DNA of 64,000 nucleotides from 21-14-0-10-47-8 sp966211455 (lineage in GTDB: Bacteria; Bdellovibrionota; Bdellovibrionia; Bdellovibrionales; Bdellovibrionaceae): positions 69,360 to 133,359 of the forward strand of contig CBIHNI010000013.1 of NCBI GenBank assembly GCA_966211455.1, in the 5' to 3' direction. Position 1 is the stretch's first letter, and every line of letters begins with the position of its first letter. Below the pieces are notes generated by a model. The model saw nothing but the letters and a program-made list of their open reading frames with translations. It made no database searches and was not told where the DNA came from. The translations under genes were made by a program, and so were the position numbers. Below are positions 25,961-34,508 of this stretch, one piece after another.

Positions 25961-26869
25961 CTATTTTATCGAGGAATCGCTTGGTGCTGCAATATGGGAT
26001 TGATTTCGGCCTTCTCTTTTGGACCGGTACAGGGCCTGGTCGGCGGCGGCGATCAAATCTTTTGCGCTTTTGGCATGATCGGGGAAGGTGGCAATTCCGA
26101 AGCTCAGCGAAAGAGAAACCGGACCTTGGTGAAGGCCGTGAAACTTTTTGCGTAAGCGTTCGGCGATGTCGAAGGCGTATTTGGAATTGGTATCCGGTAA
26201 AATCATGGCGAATTCGTCGCCGCCGTACCTGGCGATCCAGTCGATGGTGCGAAGACCTTGCATCAGGTGAACCGAGACTTCTTTTAACAGCTTATCGCCA
26301 GCCGGATGGCCGAAATGATCGTTCCAATCTTTGAAATGGTCCACGTCCATCATCAAGAGGCTGACGATGCGATTGTGGCGGCGGGCGCGCTCGACTTCGA
26401 CGCGAAGTTGGTCTTGAAAAAATCGATGATTGCCAAGGCCTGTGATCGAATCCGTCAAAGCCAAAGTTGCGAGATGGTCCTTTTCGATCAACGTGCGCTG
26501 TTGCTGTAGGCATTCTAAGACTTGCAGCTTCAAAATCTCATTATCCCAAGGTTTTAGAAAAAATCGGTGAATCAGTCCCTGATTGATCGCTGGCGAAAGA
26601 TCTTCGGATGAAATTTGTCCCGATAGCAAAACACGAACCGTCGTGGGATGCGTGCTTCGCACACGGCGCAGGAACTCGAGCCCGTTCATTTGCGGCATAA
26701 TCGAATCCGTCAGGACCAAAGCCGGTTGTGAATCGGCAAGTTCTTTCAAAGCGATTTCCGGGTTGGAAAACGTGCGAATCTCAAAGTCATGCCGAAACAA
26801 TCTTTCGAGAGCCGCCAATGTCGCGGTTTCATCATCGACTAGAAACAAAAGTGGTTTGGGCGAGGACAT
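25961..26869 (-). CDS. Response regulator with diguanylate cyclase (GGDEF) output
   Basis: The 302-residue protein is PleD-like. Residues 5-120 are a receiver domain with acidic residues D12/D13, the phospho-acceptor D55 (LVLTDSIMPQMNG) and the conserved K106 in FFLKPWDN. Residues 135-300 are a GGDEF cyclase with YGGDEFAM at 215-222 and an intact RTID inhibitory site five residues upstream. It should make c-di-GMP upon phosphorylation and be feedback-inhibited. No cognate histidine kinase is adjacent. It is upstream of lspA on the same strand, 28 bp away. Confidence 0.95.
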   Translation of the reverse strand: MSSPKPLLFLVDDETATLAALERLFRHDFEIRTFSNPEIALKELADSQPALVLTDSIMPQMNGLEFLRRVRSTHPTTVRVLLSGQISSEDLSPAINQGLIHRFFLKPWDNEILKLQVLECLQQQRTLIEKDHLATLALTDSITGLGNHRFFQDQLRVEVERARRHNRIVSLLMMDVDHFKDWNDHFGHPAGDKLLKEVSVHLMQGLRTIDWIARYGGDEFAMILPDTNSKYAFDIAERLRKKFHGLHQGPVSLSLSFGIATFPDHAKSAKDLIAAADQALYRSKREGRNQSHIAAPSDSSIK

Positions 26870-26944
26870 GAAATCACCATACTTCGTGATTGCCTGAGCT
26901 TCAAGCGACCTTTAGCATGAAAGATATAACATGAGGTTGAAAAT

Positions 26945-28396
26945 ATGAAGCTGTGGGTTCTGCGTGCGAGCACCACGGTCGTTGCAATGACTGTGACGAC
27001 TTTGGGCCCTTCGACATGGGCGTTGGATGCAAGCTTGGCAAAAAGCCAAGAAAAAAAGTTGGAACAAATCCTTTCGAAATCAAAATTTCCGGTTTCCAAT
27101 TTCGGGCTGTACGTAGCTGGTGGCGAAGGCGAGCCGACGGTGATTTTTCATAAAAACGCCGACAAAAAGATGATTCCGGCGTCCATCACAAAACTGGTGA
27201 CGGCCGCAGCTTCGATTTCGCAATTTCCTTCAGGAACAAAATTTAAGACGACTTTGTGGAGTCCCGCCCAAATCGAAGACGGCGCTTTGCGAGGCGATTT
27301 GTACCTGCGTGGCGGTGGCGATCCCGGATTTGTCTCGGAAAACATGTGGTTCCTGGTCAATGCTTTAACCCGCACGGGAGTCAAAAATATTGAAGGCGAT
27401 ATCGTCGTTGATGACAGCCTTTTCGATAAGCTGCGTTTCGATCCCAGCCGGCAAAAAGAACGCGTCGATCGCGCTTACGATGCGCCAACGGGTGCGATGT
27501 CTTTCAATTGGAACTCGGTGAATATTTTCGTTCGCCCGGGCAAAAAAGCCGGGGATCCGGCGCTGGTGTATGCCGATCCTGAAAATCAGTACATTCAATT
27601 GCGCGCCAAGGTCGAAACCACCGGCAAAGGTGGAAAGACCAGCGTCGATGTCGACCGTGATGAATCGACAAAAGGTCCGGGCGATATCGTCATCGTCAGC
27701 GGTAAGATCGCCTTGGATTCGAAAGAGGTCGTTGTTTACAAAAATATCACCCAACCTGATTTGTGGTCGGGATACAACCTTCGCGCGTTCTTGCAGCAGC
27801 GTGGGATCAGTGTGAAGGGGGCGGTCAAAGCGGGCGTGACTCCGAATTCGGCTTTGCTATTGGCGGAAGCTGAAAGCAAAGGCATGCATGATATTTTGGC
27901 CGATATGAATAAATTCTCGAATAACTTTGTGGCCGAGATGCTGACAAAAAATATGGCGGCCGCACAGAATCCGCCCGGTTCGATCGAAAAAGGCATGAAG
28001 ATACTTCGTGACTACATGCAAACGATCGGCGTGCCGGCTTCACAGTACGAGCTTTACAATCCGTCGGGCCTAACCCGTGAAAATAAGATGACGGCCCAAG
28101 CCCTTTGGCGAGTCCTTCAAGACATGCGTTCGCAGTTCCGCTACCAACCTGAATTTATGAATTCACTGGCAATTGCCGGGGTGGATGGCACCTTGAAAAA
28201 ACGCATGAAGGACTCTCCGGCCGAAAGGTGGGTTCGGGCGAAAACCGGCTTTCTGACGGGGGTCGTGTCTTTGGCCGGATACGCTGGACGAAGCGACGGA
28301 ACTGTCATTCCCTTCGTGTTTATTTACAACGGATCTGCCGATGAGTCTCAAATACGGGCACTCTTCGATCATCTCGCGACGGCGCTCGTGGAATAG
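26945..28396 (+). CDS. dacB: D-alanyl-D-alanine carboxypeptidase/endopeptidase (PBP4, S13)
   Basis: The 483-residue periplasmic enzyme trims or cleaves peptidoglycan cross-links. The signal peptide ends near TWALDA. The active-site triad of motifs is intact: SxxK as PASITKLVTA (S80, K83), SNN in MNKFSNNFVAEML, and KTG in RAKTGFLTG. The inserted domain typical of S13 enzymes lies between the first two motifs. It is followed 9 bp later by an MltD-like transglycosylase, making a two-gene wall-remodelling unit that ends at a strong terminator. In predatory relatives, DacB enzymes act on prey wall; whether that applies here is inference. Confidence 0.95.
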   Translation: MKLWVLRASTTVVAMTVTTLGPSTWALDASLAKSQEKKLEQILSKSKFPVSNFGLYVAGGEGEPTVIFHKNADKKMIPASITKLVTAAASISQFPSGTKFKTTLWSPAQIEDGALRGDLYLRGGGDPGFVSENMWFLVNALTRTGVKNIEGDIVVDDSLFDKLRFDPSRQKERVDRAYDAPTGAMSFNWNSVNIFVRPGKKAGDPALVYADPENQYIQLRAKVETTGKGGKTSVDVDRDESTKGPGDIVIVSGKIALDSKEVVVYKNITQPDLWSGYNLRAFLQQRGISVKGAVKAGVTPNSALLLAEAESKGMHDILADMNKFSNNFVAEMLTKNMAAAQNPPGSIEKGMKILRDYMQTIGVPASQYELYNPSGLTRENKMTAQALWRVLQDMRSQFRYQPEFMNSLAIAGVDGTLKKRMKDSPAERWVRAKTGFLTGVVSLAGYAGRSDGTVIPFVFIYNGSADESQIRALFDHLATALVE

Positions 28397-28405
28397 GAAA
28401 CCGAT

Positions 28406-30043
28406 ATGAAGCGGTCTTTGAATATTCTTTTCTCTGCAGTTCTTGTTTCATCGCAAGCGATGTCCCAGGAGCGGCCTTATACTCCGATCAAAAAAGATTT
28501 CACTGAAAACGGCGTTCCTTTCGTCGTCGACATTTCCAGCGAATACACCGAAGAGGCGCGCAAATCCGAAATGGTTGAAAAGCCAGCCCAACCTGAAGAG
28601 GTTGAGGATTCGAAGTTCGTGCAGGTGATCGACGAAGACACACCGGTGACCCACGAAGAAATCGCGGGCGAAAAAAATCTAACCACGTCCCGTTCGTGGA
28701 AAGCGCCGGATTACACCGGACAGAATCAGGCTTTGGGCTACGCATCTGATACTTTTGCGATCCCGAAAGGTCTTGAGACGAACGTGAAGTTCTGGATCGA
28801 CGTGTACAGCAAGTACAATACCGATCAGGGCGTTTTGCACGATTCGGATTATATCGATCTGATCTATGAAGAACTGGATTTTGCTTCGATCTCGGCGCGT
28901 TCGGATTTGAACTCTTACCAAAAAGAGGCGGCGAAAGTCCGCATGGTCAAAGAAGCGAAGAAACGTGTCATCGCGATGCTCGAGAAGTTTCACTCGTTGA
29001 AGGATCCCAGCAGCCTGAGCGACAAGGAAAAGAAAATCTGGAGCTATTTTGAAAAGATCAACGAGAAGGACAAATTCATCGTGGCTTCAAAGCGCAATCG
29101 TCTGCGCTTTCAGCTGGGACAAAAAGATCGCGTCGTGCAGGGAATTTACTTCTCGGGTCGTTATATTGAAGAATTTGAAAAAATCTTCCGCGAGGCGGGG
29201 CTTCCAACGGAACTGGTTCGTCTCCCGTTCGTGGAAAGCTCTTACAACGTTTTGGCCCGTTCAAAAGTGGGCGCCAGCGGTCTGTGGCAGATTATGCCTT
29301 ACACGATGAAGGGCTTCATGAAGCGCGATCCGGCGATCGATTTACGCAATCATCCGACCGAAGCGACCAAATTGGCGGCGAAACTTTTGCGCAACAATTA
29401 TAATATGCTGCAAAGCTGGCCGCTGGCTTTGACCGGTTACAACTTTGGACCGACGGGCGTTTTGCGTATCACCAAAAAATTTAAATCTCGTGATATCGGA
29501 CAGCTGGTGCAAGAGCAGCGTTTCGGATTTGCCTCTCGTAATTTCTACGCAAGCTTCTTAGCCGCGCTCGAGGTCACCAACAATGCACCCAAATACCTGG
29601 GTCAGGTTTCTTGGTCGCAAACTTTGGATTCGGTCGATGTGAAGCTGCCTTTACCGGTTAAGTACGTGGACCTGCTTCGTTGGTTTGATGGCGATGATTT
29701 GAAAACCCAGATCTTCAATCCGCACATCACGCGTCTGGCGCGATCACGCGGCCGAGCCATCCCCAAAACGGTGGTGGTTTCGATTCCAAAAGTGAAGCTG
29801 AATCTGGTGATGAAAGAATTGGAAAGCCCGGAATCACTTCGTAAGGCGCAAGCGGTGGCCGCCGCCGATGGCCGTATGCCAAGTGCCGCCATCGAGCAGC
29901 CTTTAACTTACCGAGTTCGCAAAGGCGATAACCTTCGCAAGATCGCCGAGCATTTCGGTGTGCCAGAGTCTGAAATTTCAGCGGCCAATAATTTGGGAAA
30001 AACCCGCAAGTTGCACACGGGACAGGTCATTCAGATCCCGTAG
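28406..30043 (+). CDS. mltD: MltD-like membrane-bound lytic transglycosylase with LysM
   Basis: This 545-residue exported protein has a signal peptide (ILFSAVLVSSQAMS), a long acidic N-terminal region, then an SLT domain at about residues 260-400. The catalytic Glu lies in LPFVESSYN, followed by SKVGASGLWQIMPYT and ALTGYNFGPTGV. One LysM module ends the protein (YRVRKGDNLRKIAEHFGVPE). It cleaves the glycan strand, forming 1,6-anhydro ends. It is co-transcribed with dacB, pairing a peptide-cutting and a glycan-cutting enzyme. Confidence 0.93.
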   Translation: MKRSLNILFSAVLVSSQAMSQERPYTPIKKDFTENGVPFVVDISSEYTEEARKSEMVEKPAQPEEVEDSKFVQVIDEDTPVTHEEIAGEKNLTTSRSWKAPDYTGQNQALGYASDTFAIPKGLETNVKFWIDVYSKYNTDQGVLHDSDYIDLIYEELDFASISARSDLNSYQKEAAKVRMVKEAKKRVIAMLEKFHSLKDPSSLSDKEKKIWSYFEKINEKDKFIVASKRNRLRFQLGQKDRVVQGIYFSGRYIEEFEKIFREAGLPTELVRLPFVESSYNVLARSKVGASGLWQIMPYTMKGFMKRDPAIDLRNHPTEATKLAAKLLRNNYNMLQSWPLALTGYNFGPTGVLRITKKFKSRDIGQLVQEQRFGFASRNFYASFLAALEVTNNAPKYLGQVSWSQTLDSVDVKLPLPVKYVDLLRWFDGDDLKTQIFNPHITRLARSRGRAIPKTVVVSIPKVKLNLVMKELESPESLRKAQAVAAADGRMPSAAIEQPLTYRVRKGDNLRKIAEHFGVPESEISAANNLGKTRKLHTGQVIQIP

Positions 30044-30082
30044 AATCCAAGTCCCTTTTCGGAACATAAGTCCTTTTTTGCG

Positions 30083-30104
30083 ACGTCCTGAGAGATCAGG
30101 ACGT
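30083..30104 (+). terminator. Rho-independent terminator after dacB-mltD
   Basis: A perfect 9-bp stem ACGTCCTGA / TCAGGACGT with loop GAGA is followed by TTTCTTTT, 40 bases after the mltD stop. It separates the wall-remodelling unit from the small membrane protein gene. Confidence 0.9.
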
Positions 30105-30174
30105 TTTCTTTTGTGGCCTTGGCTTGGTTTGGAGATTGCTTTTGATCTCTGACAGGTTGAACGCGGAGGTTCAT

Positions 30175-30315
30175 ATGAAAAATCAAATCAACAAAATGAC
30201 AGATATCTTGGTCGATGTTCAAGGACGCGTGGGCGTACCGATCTTGATGTACTTCTTAGGAGTTCCAGGCTTTCTTTGCGTGCTCGCATGGCTCTTCTTC
30301 TTCAGAGGCCGCTAA
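30175..30315 (+). CDS. Small single-span membrane protein
   Basis: The 46-residue protein starts at ATG 30175 behind a strong GGAGG site; the longer in-frame ATG at 30124 has none. It has a short charged N-terminus and one membrane span (MYFLGVPGFLCVLAWLFFF) ending in RGR, giving an inside-positive C-terminus. The function is unknown. It stands alone after a terminator and faces the hpt gene. Confidence 0.65.
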   Translation: MKNQINKMTDILVDVQGRVGVPILMYFLGVPGFLCVLAWLFFFRGR

Positions 30316-30398
30316 GAAGCATAAGTCCAATCTCTGCGTTGCTATGATCGCGTCTTGAGCTTGGACTTATGGAATGACTTCTGTTGGGTAAGAAGGGC

Positions 30399-30929
30399 TT
30401 AGTTGAAGTTTTGAACTTGGGCGATGTACGGAAGGTTGCGGTAAAAACCTTGGTAATCAAGGCCGTAACCGACGACGAAATCGTTCGGGATTTTGAAGCC
30501 GACCATATCGATTTCGCAAGGAACTTTCAACGCATCCGGCTTTTCCAACAGTGCGATGGTGGTCAGGCTCTTCGGTTTGCGAGAGTTCATGGCCGTCTTG
30601 AGATAATTCATCGTAAGACCTGTGTCGACGATGTCTTCGATCAAGATGACATGCTTGCCTTCAACCGGAGAAGCCAGATCCAAAGTCACTTTCACTTCGC
30701 CAGAAGATGAAGTGCCGCCATGGTAGCTGGAAACACCAAAGAATTCGCAAGTGATGTCAGTGTCGATCGAGCGGATCAAATCCGAATAGAACATGAACGA
30801 GCCTTTCAGCACGCACACCGCGACCACTTCTTGTCCTTTGAATTTCTTGGTGATGATTTGGCCGAGCTCTTTGACTTTGGCTTGGATCTCTTCTTCTTTG
30901 ATGTAAGTTGAAAGTTTCAAGTTTGTCAT
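30399..30929 (-). CDS. hpt: Hypoxanthine phosphoribosyltransferase
   Basis: The 176-residue cytoplasmic enzyme converts hypoxanthine (and often guanine) plus PRPP to the nucleotide in purine salvage. It shows the N-terminal VVAVCVLKGSFMFYSDLIR block and the PRPP loop VILIEDIVDTGLTMNYL. ATG 30929 follows AAGGAG and is preferred to an upstream in-frame start that would overlap the preceding gene. It lies 22 bp after the uracil-PRTase-like gene, so purine and pyrimidine salvage are co-expressed. Confidence 0.94.
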   Translation of the reverse strand: MTNLKLSTYIKEEEIQAKVKELGQIITKKFKGQEVVAVCVLKGSFMFYSDLIRSIDTDITCEFFGVSSYHGGTSSSGEVKVTLDLASPVEGKHVILIEDIVDTGLTMNYLKTAMNSRKPKSLTTIALLEKPDALKVPCEIDMVGFKIPNDFVVGYGLDYQGFYRNLPYIAQVQNFN

Positions 30930-30951
30930 TCTCGAGCTCCTTGCTGTTTGC

Positions 30952-31728
30952 TCAAACAAAAGAATTGTTCATAATTTCGCCAAAACCGCCGCCACCGGGA
31001 ACGATGTAATCCTTGTCGTTGAGACCACGCTCGGACTCCCACATTTTCCCCGGTGGAGTTTTTAAAGCTGCCTCAGATGACAGGCCGCGGTCAAGCCTGA
31101 GAGCATAGACCTGCAGCTCAGGATGGCGAGTCAGAACCGCCTTCAGGTATTCGGGCGTTACAATCAAATGCAGAGCGATCCATTTGCGAGCCTGACCCGG
31201 GATGTGCTTCTTGTAATAGTCCAGGGCCGTAATCAAAGTGTTGCCGGTGGCCCCCATTGGATCGGGGATCATGACGATCGAATCCTGCTTGTCGCCGCCG
31301 ATCTTGGCTGCCCCAATTTCGGTCCCGGTCACATGGTTTTCCGAATTGGTCGCACGCGCCGCAAAGATATGATCCTGTCGAAGCGCCATCGGATTCATCG
31401 CATAATGAAGGGCATTGTAACAGACGTGGCTCGGAAAGGTGCCGGCCCGGGCGATATTCACACAGATCACTTTTTGATCGGGCTGAATGCGCTCGGTGCT
31501 GAGCTTCTGATTTGGATGCATTTCACTCATGCGCGTGATCGATTGCACCGTTTCCTTGGGAAACTGCTCGTTCATCACGGTGGTCAGCAGGTGAGTGTAA
31601 AGAATCTCGACCAGCTGATTGATCTGCGGTTGGAAAGTTTTCGGCTCGCAAAGTGTCGCCAGCAGGCCGTTGAGATAAGTGTTGTTCAAGATGTGAACGT
31701 TGGGACCGTAGAAATGTTCGACCTTCAT
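30952..31728 (-). CDS. upp: Uracil phosphoribosyltransferase-like protein
   Basis: The 258-residue protein is longer than the usual ~208 residues. The UPRTase layout is kept: VEHFYGPNVHILNNTYLNGL opening, the PRPP loop as IPDPMGATGNTLITAL (usual form DPMLATGGS), and a uracil-binding-like C-terminus YIVPGGGGFGEIMN (usual form YIVPGLGDAGDR). These deviations leave the substrate uncertain. It should make UMP from uracil and PRPP. It lies between the zinc-ribbon gene (2 bp gap) and hpt. Confidence 0.82.
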   Translation of the reverse strand: MKVEHFYGPNVHILNNTYLNGLLATLCEPKTFQPQINQLVEILYTHLLTTVMNEQFPKETVQSITRMSEMHPNQKLSTERIQPDQKVICVNIARAGTFPSHVCYNALHYAMNPMALRQDHIFAARATNSENHVTGTEIGAAKIGGDKQDSIVMIPDPMGATGNTLITALDYYKKHIPGQARKWIALHLIVTPEYLKAVLTRHPELQVYALRLDRGLSSEAALKTPPGKMWESERGLNDKDYIVPGGGGFGEIMNNSFV

Positions 31729-31730
31729 AT

Positions 31731-32786
31731 CTACTTGTTTTGCGGGCCACCGTTATCGAAGTCAACAATCAGTGCGAATTCGGTTTCTTCGGTGCGGAAG
31801 CTTCGGGACTTGAAAACGGATAAAAATGGATCCGAGTTGTTTTCATCGCCCAGATCGGCTCCGTATCTGCTAGGCAACAAGCCGCGCATCACAAAACCCG
31901 AACCGATCGTCATTTCAAAAGGACCACCGAAAGAAACTCGCTCCATGGCTTTGGATGGATCGCTCGGATCGCGAAAAGCACGCTGCACTTCTAGCTCGCC
32001 GCGAATCAGGCCCTCTTTGATGTCGCCGATCACCAGCGAGGAGAAAAATCCCATTTCATTTTCAGGATCGGCACCACGATGGGTGCCGGCAAACCATTCC
32101 AGCGGTGAGGTTTGATTGAGCAGCGAAAATTCCAATTGCTGCAAGATTTTAACGCCAGCACCTTTTAGTTTTTGATCGATTTGCGGAATCGGACCCATCG
32201 TCACCGAATCGAAAGTTCGCAGATGGCCCGAAGTGCGGATTTCGTTCATCCACGTGTTCAAAGTTCGGCGATCGATTTCGGCGTAGATCACGACCGCACG
32301 ATTTGGCGCCGAGCGATTGACGGCAGCATTTGCGCCGGCTGCTCCTGACGCCGTCCCCGCCAATGCGGATCTGGCTGCGATGGTTGCGTCCGGAGCGGCC
32401 GTACCTTGCATTTGCGTGGCGTTGATTGCACCCGTTTCAGTTGCTGAAGGAGCTGCGGCTGGCGTCTGACCATCCGCTTGCGCGGATGTTGCTTCCGAGG
32501 CGGTCGCGTTTGCACCCGAAGTCGGTTGCGTGCGCTCGACTAAAACCGGTCCGCCTTTCAGGTACTCGACCCGGGCGCGCAGCTCGTCCCGCTGGCGTTG
32601 ACGAATGAAAAGAATCGTCGCAAAAACCAAGACCGCGATGATGGCCACATGTAAAAAGGGATTGAAGACGATCTTCTTCCAAGTCGGCGTTTCGATTGGC
32701 TTGAAGGCTTCCATATCGACACCGCAGTTGGCGCAGTATCGGTCACGAGGTTGAGAGAATCCGCATTTGGGACAATTGACCAGCAT
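31731..32786 (-). CDS. Zinc-ribbon membrane protein of unknown function
   Basis: The 351-residue protein begins with a four-Cys zinc ribbon (CPKCGFSQPRDRYCANCG), then one membrane span (VAIIAVLVFATILFI), an Ala/Thr-rich linker of about 90 residues, and a C-terminal beta-rich domain (VVIYAEIDRRTLNTWMNEI to EFALIVDFDNGGP) that would be periplasmic. The linker and C-terminal domain match no family I know. Being followed closely by two salvage genes suggests shared transcription, not necessarily shared function. Confidence 0.75.
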   Translation of the reverse strand: MLVNCPKCGFSQPRDRYCANCGVDMEAFKPIETPTWKKIVFNPFLHVAIIAVLVFATILFIRQRQRDELRARVEYLKGGPVLVERTQPTSGANATASEATSAQADGQTPAAAPSATETGAINATQMQGTAAPDATIAARSALAGTASGAAGANAAVNRSAPNRAVVIYAEIDRRTLNTWMNEIRTSGHLRTFDSVTMGPIPQIDQKLKGAGVKILQQLEFSLLNQTSPLEWFAGTHRGADPENEMGFFSSLVIGDIKEGLIRGELEVQRAFRDPSDPSKAMERVSFGGPFEMTIGSGFVMRGLLPSRYGADLGDENNSDPFLSVFKSRSFRTEETEFALIVDFDNGGPQNK

Positions 32787-32917
32787 CTTTTTATGGTAAG
32801 CAGAGATTGGCCATCGGCAAAGTAAATTTTCTTCCCCCGATCCGAGACCCGGACATCGGTTGGATTCAAATGAAATAAAACAGAGTTTGGGATGGATCGC
32901 AGGCTTGCAGAAATAGA

Positions 32918-32975
32918 AAAGCGACCCCGCGGTCGCTTTCCAAGAGAAACGGATTTCTCCTCTCCGCCAGAGAGG
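32918..32975 (+). promoter_or_regulatory. Three tandem leader hairpins, the last masking a ribosome site
   Basis: Hairpin 1 is AAAGCGACC-CCGC-GGTCGCTTT (32918-32939). Hairpin 2 is GAGAAA-CGGA-TTTCTC (32944-32959). Hairpin 3 is CCTCTC-CGCCA-GAGAGG (32959-32975). The 3' arm of hairpin 3 overlaps the Shine-Dalgarno GAGAGGAGG of the small protein starting at 32984, so folding would hide it. On the minus strand hairpin 1 is followed by TTTTCTATTT and could act as a terminator. Confidence 0.55.
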
Positions 32976-32983
32976 AGGATTTT

Positions 32984-33112
32984 ATGTCTAACCCACATAA
33001 AATAGATCGGATCTTTTCAAAGAAAGTTGAAGCGCGTCTGAAGATTTATCTTCTCTTGCTGCAGATTCTTTCCGCGATTGTTTTGATCTTGAGTTACGCC
33101 TTTAGGGCTTAG
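32984..33112 (+). CDS. Small single-span membrane protein upstream of the dcw cluster
   Basis: The 42-residue protein, too short for usual ORF calling, starts after a very strong AGAGGAGG site. A basic N-terminus (MSNPHKIDRIFSKKVEARLK) precedes one hydrophobic span (IYLLLLQILSAIVLILSYAF). It lies 122 bp upstream of rsmH on the same strand, where mraZ is often found. The function is unknown. The strong site and leader hairpins argue that it is real. Confidence 0.55.
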   Translation: MSNPHKIDRIFSKKVEARLKIYLLLLQILSAIVLILSYAFRA

Positions 33113-33234
33113 GTCTGGGATTTGATCTGTGCTGGTTTGGAATCGGTGTTGAGAGAGTCATGGTGACGAGAGATCGCGGGGTCACCGCTTTCCTTTCAAT
33201 TGCCAAGCTTTGGGCTTCCCGGTAAGGTGCGCCC

Positions 33235-34200
33235 ATGACCGGTCATATTCCCGTGCTACTCAGTGAAATTTTGGAGATGTTCGCGCCTGTTGTGGAATCG
33301 CAGCCGGGTGTGCCGCTTCGTTATTTTGATGGGACCTTTGGGCGTGGCGGACATCTGAAGGCGATCCTTGAAAAGTACCCGCAGGTTTCGGCGGTGGCGA
33401 CCGATCAAGATCCGGATGCGATTCTGTTTGCGCAGGAAAATTTCAAAGAGTGGATTGCTTCGGGCCGCTTGCAAATTCATCACGCCAATTTTTCAGATTA
33501 CACAAAAGACAAATTCGGCGAGTTTGATCTGATGCTGCTGGATTTGGGTGTCAGTTCCCCGCAGCTGGACCAAGGTCCAAGGGGATTTAGCTTTTACCAC
33601 GAAGGCCCATTGGATATGCGAATGAACAATTCGGCAGGGCGCACGGCGGCCGATGTGATCCGCGATCTTTCTGAAGATGATTTGAATGAGATCTTTAAAA
33701 ATTTAGGTGAAATTCCAAGGCCTTATCGTGTCACGCGTGCCATTGTGCATGATCGTGACGAGAAACCCTTCCTGACAACCCGAGATCTGGCCGGTTTGAT
33801 CGAGCGGGTTGAAGGTTGGCAGAAAAAAGGATTTCATCCAGCTACGCAGTATTTCATGGCGCTTCGTTTGTACGTGAATCGCGAACTGGAAGTCGTGGAA
33901 AATTCAATTGAAAATCTGGTCCACGGACTGAGGTCCAAAGGACGACTTGCTGTCCTGACATTTCATTCTCTCGAGGATAGAATTGTAAAGAACAAGTTCA
34001 AAGACTTGGCGGAGACCATGGATGCGGGCTCCATCGTGAATAAGAAAGTGATTCAGGCCGAACGGAATGAGGCCCAAGAGAATCCAAGAGCCCGCAGTGC
34101 CAAACTCCGCGGTTTCGAAATGCGCGTGGAGGCGCAAGACGAAACAGGCGAATCGAAAGGGACATACTTTTCGAAGTATCGCGCCAAACAAGTCGACTGA
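33235..34200 (+). CDS. rsmH: 16S rRNA m4C1402 methyltransferase RsmH
   Basis: This 321-residue AdoMet enzyme (MraW) modifies the ribosomal P-site. It opens with TGHIPVLLSEILEMF and has the AdoMet site DGTFGRGGHLKAIL and the family motifs LDLGVSSPQLDQGPRGFSF and LAVLTFHSLEDRIVKNKFK. It is the first conserved gene of the dcw cluster here, which lacks mraZ. The 122 bp upstream probably hold a promoter, but no clear -35/-10 pair is seen. Confidence 0.97.
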   Translation: MTGHIPVLLSEILEMFAPVVESQPGVPLRYFDGTFGRGGHLKAILEKYPQVSAVATDQDPDAILFAQENFKEWIASGRLQIHHANFSDYTKDKFGEFDLMLLDLGVSSPQLDQGPRGFSFYHEGPLDMRMNNSAGRTAADVIRDLSEDDLNEIFKNLGEIPRPYRVTRAIVHDRDEKPFLTTRDLAGLIERVEGWQKKGFHPATQYFMALRLYVNRELEVVENSIENLVHGLRSKGRLAVLTFHSLEDRIVKNKFKDLAETMDAGSIVNKKVIQAERNEAQENPRARSAKLRGFEMRVEAQDETGESKGTYFSKYRAKQVD

Positions 34201-34220
34201 GCACAGCGGGGAGCCACATC

Positions 34221-34508
34221 TTGAAGCCTTTCATCAGCATTCTTCTGATCATCGGAACTTTATTCTCATTGGTATTTTTGCAAATGGAAGAGCGACGCCT
34301 GGGTTACGCGATTTTGAAATCGACGCGTGAACAGCGTCAGGTGATCGAAGAAAAACGCGAGCGCACCATGCAGCTGGCAAAAATCACTCGTCCGCAAAAC
34401 GTCGAACGTATGGCGCAAAGCCGCTTCACGCTTAAAAAATTGCAAGCCAATCAGATCATTCATCTCACTGGCTCTCAAATCACGACCGCATCTCGGGAGC
34501 TCAATTGA
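34221..34508 (+). CDS. ftsL: FtsL-like cell division protein
   Basis: The 95-residue bitopic protein has a short N-terminus, one membrane span (FISILLIIGTLFSLVFLQM) and a periplasmic coiled coil (RQVIEEKRERTMQLAKITRP, NVERMAQSRFTLKK). Size, topology and position between rsmH and ftsI match FtsL, which with FtsB and FtsQ activates septal wall synthesis. Sequence similarity in the family is low, so the call rests mainly on context. It overlaps ftsI by 4 bp. Confidence 0.85.
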   Translation: MKPFISILLIIGTLFSLVFLQMEERRLGYAILKSTREQRQVIEEKRERTMQLAKITRPQNVERMAQSRFTLKKLQANQIIHLTGSQITTASRELN

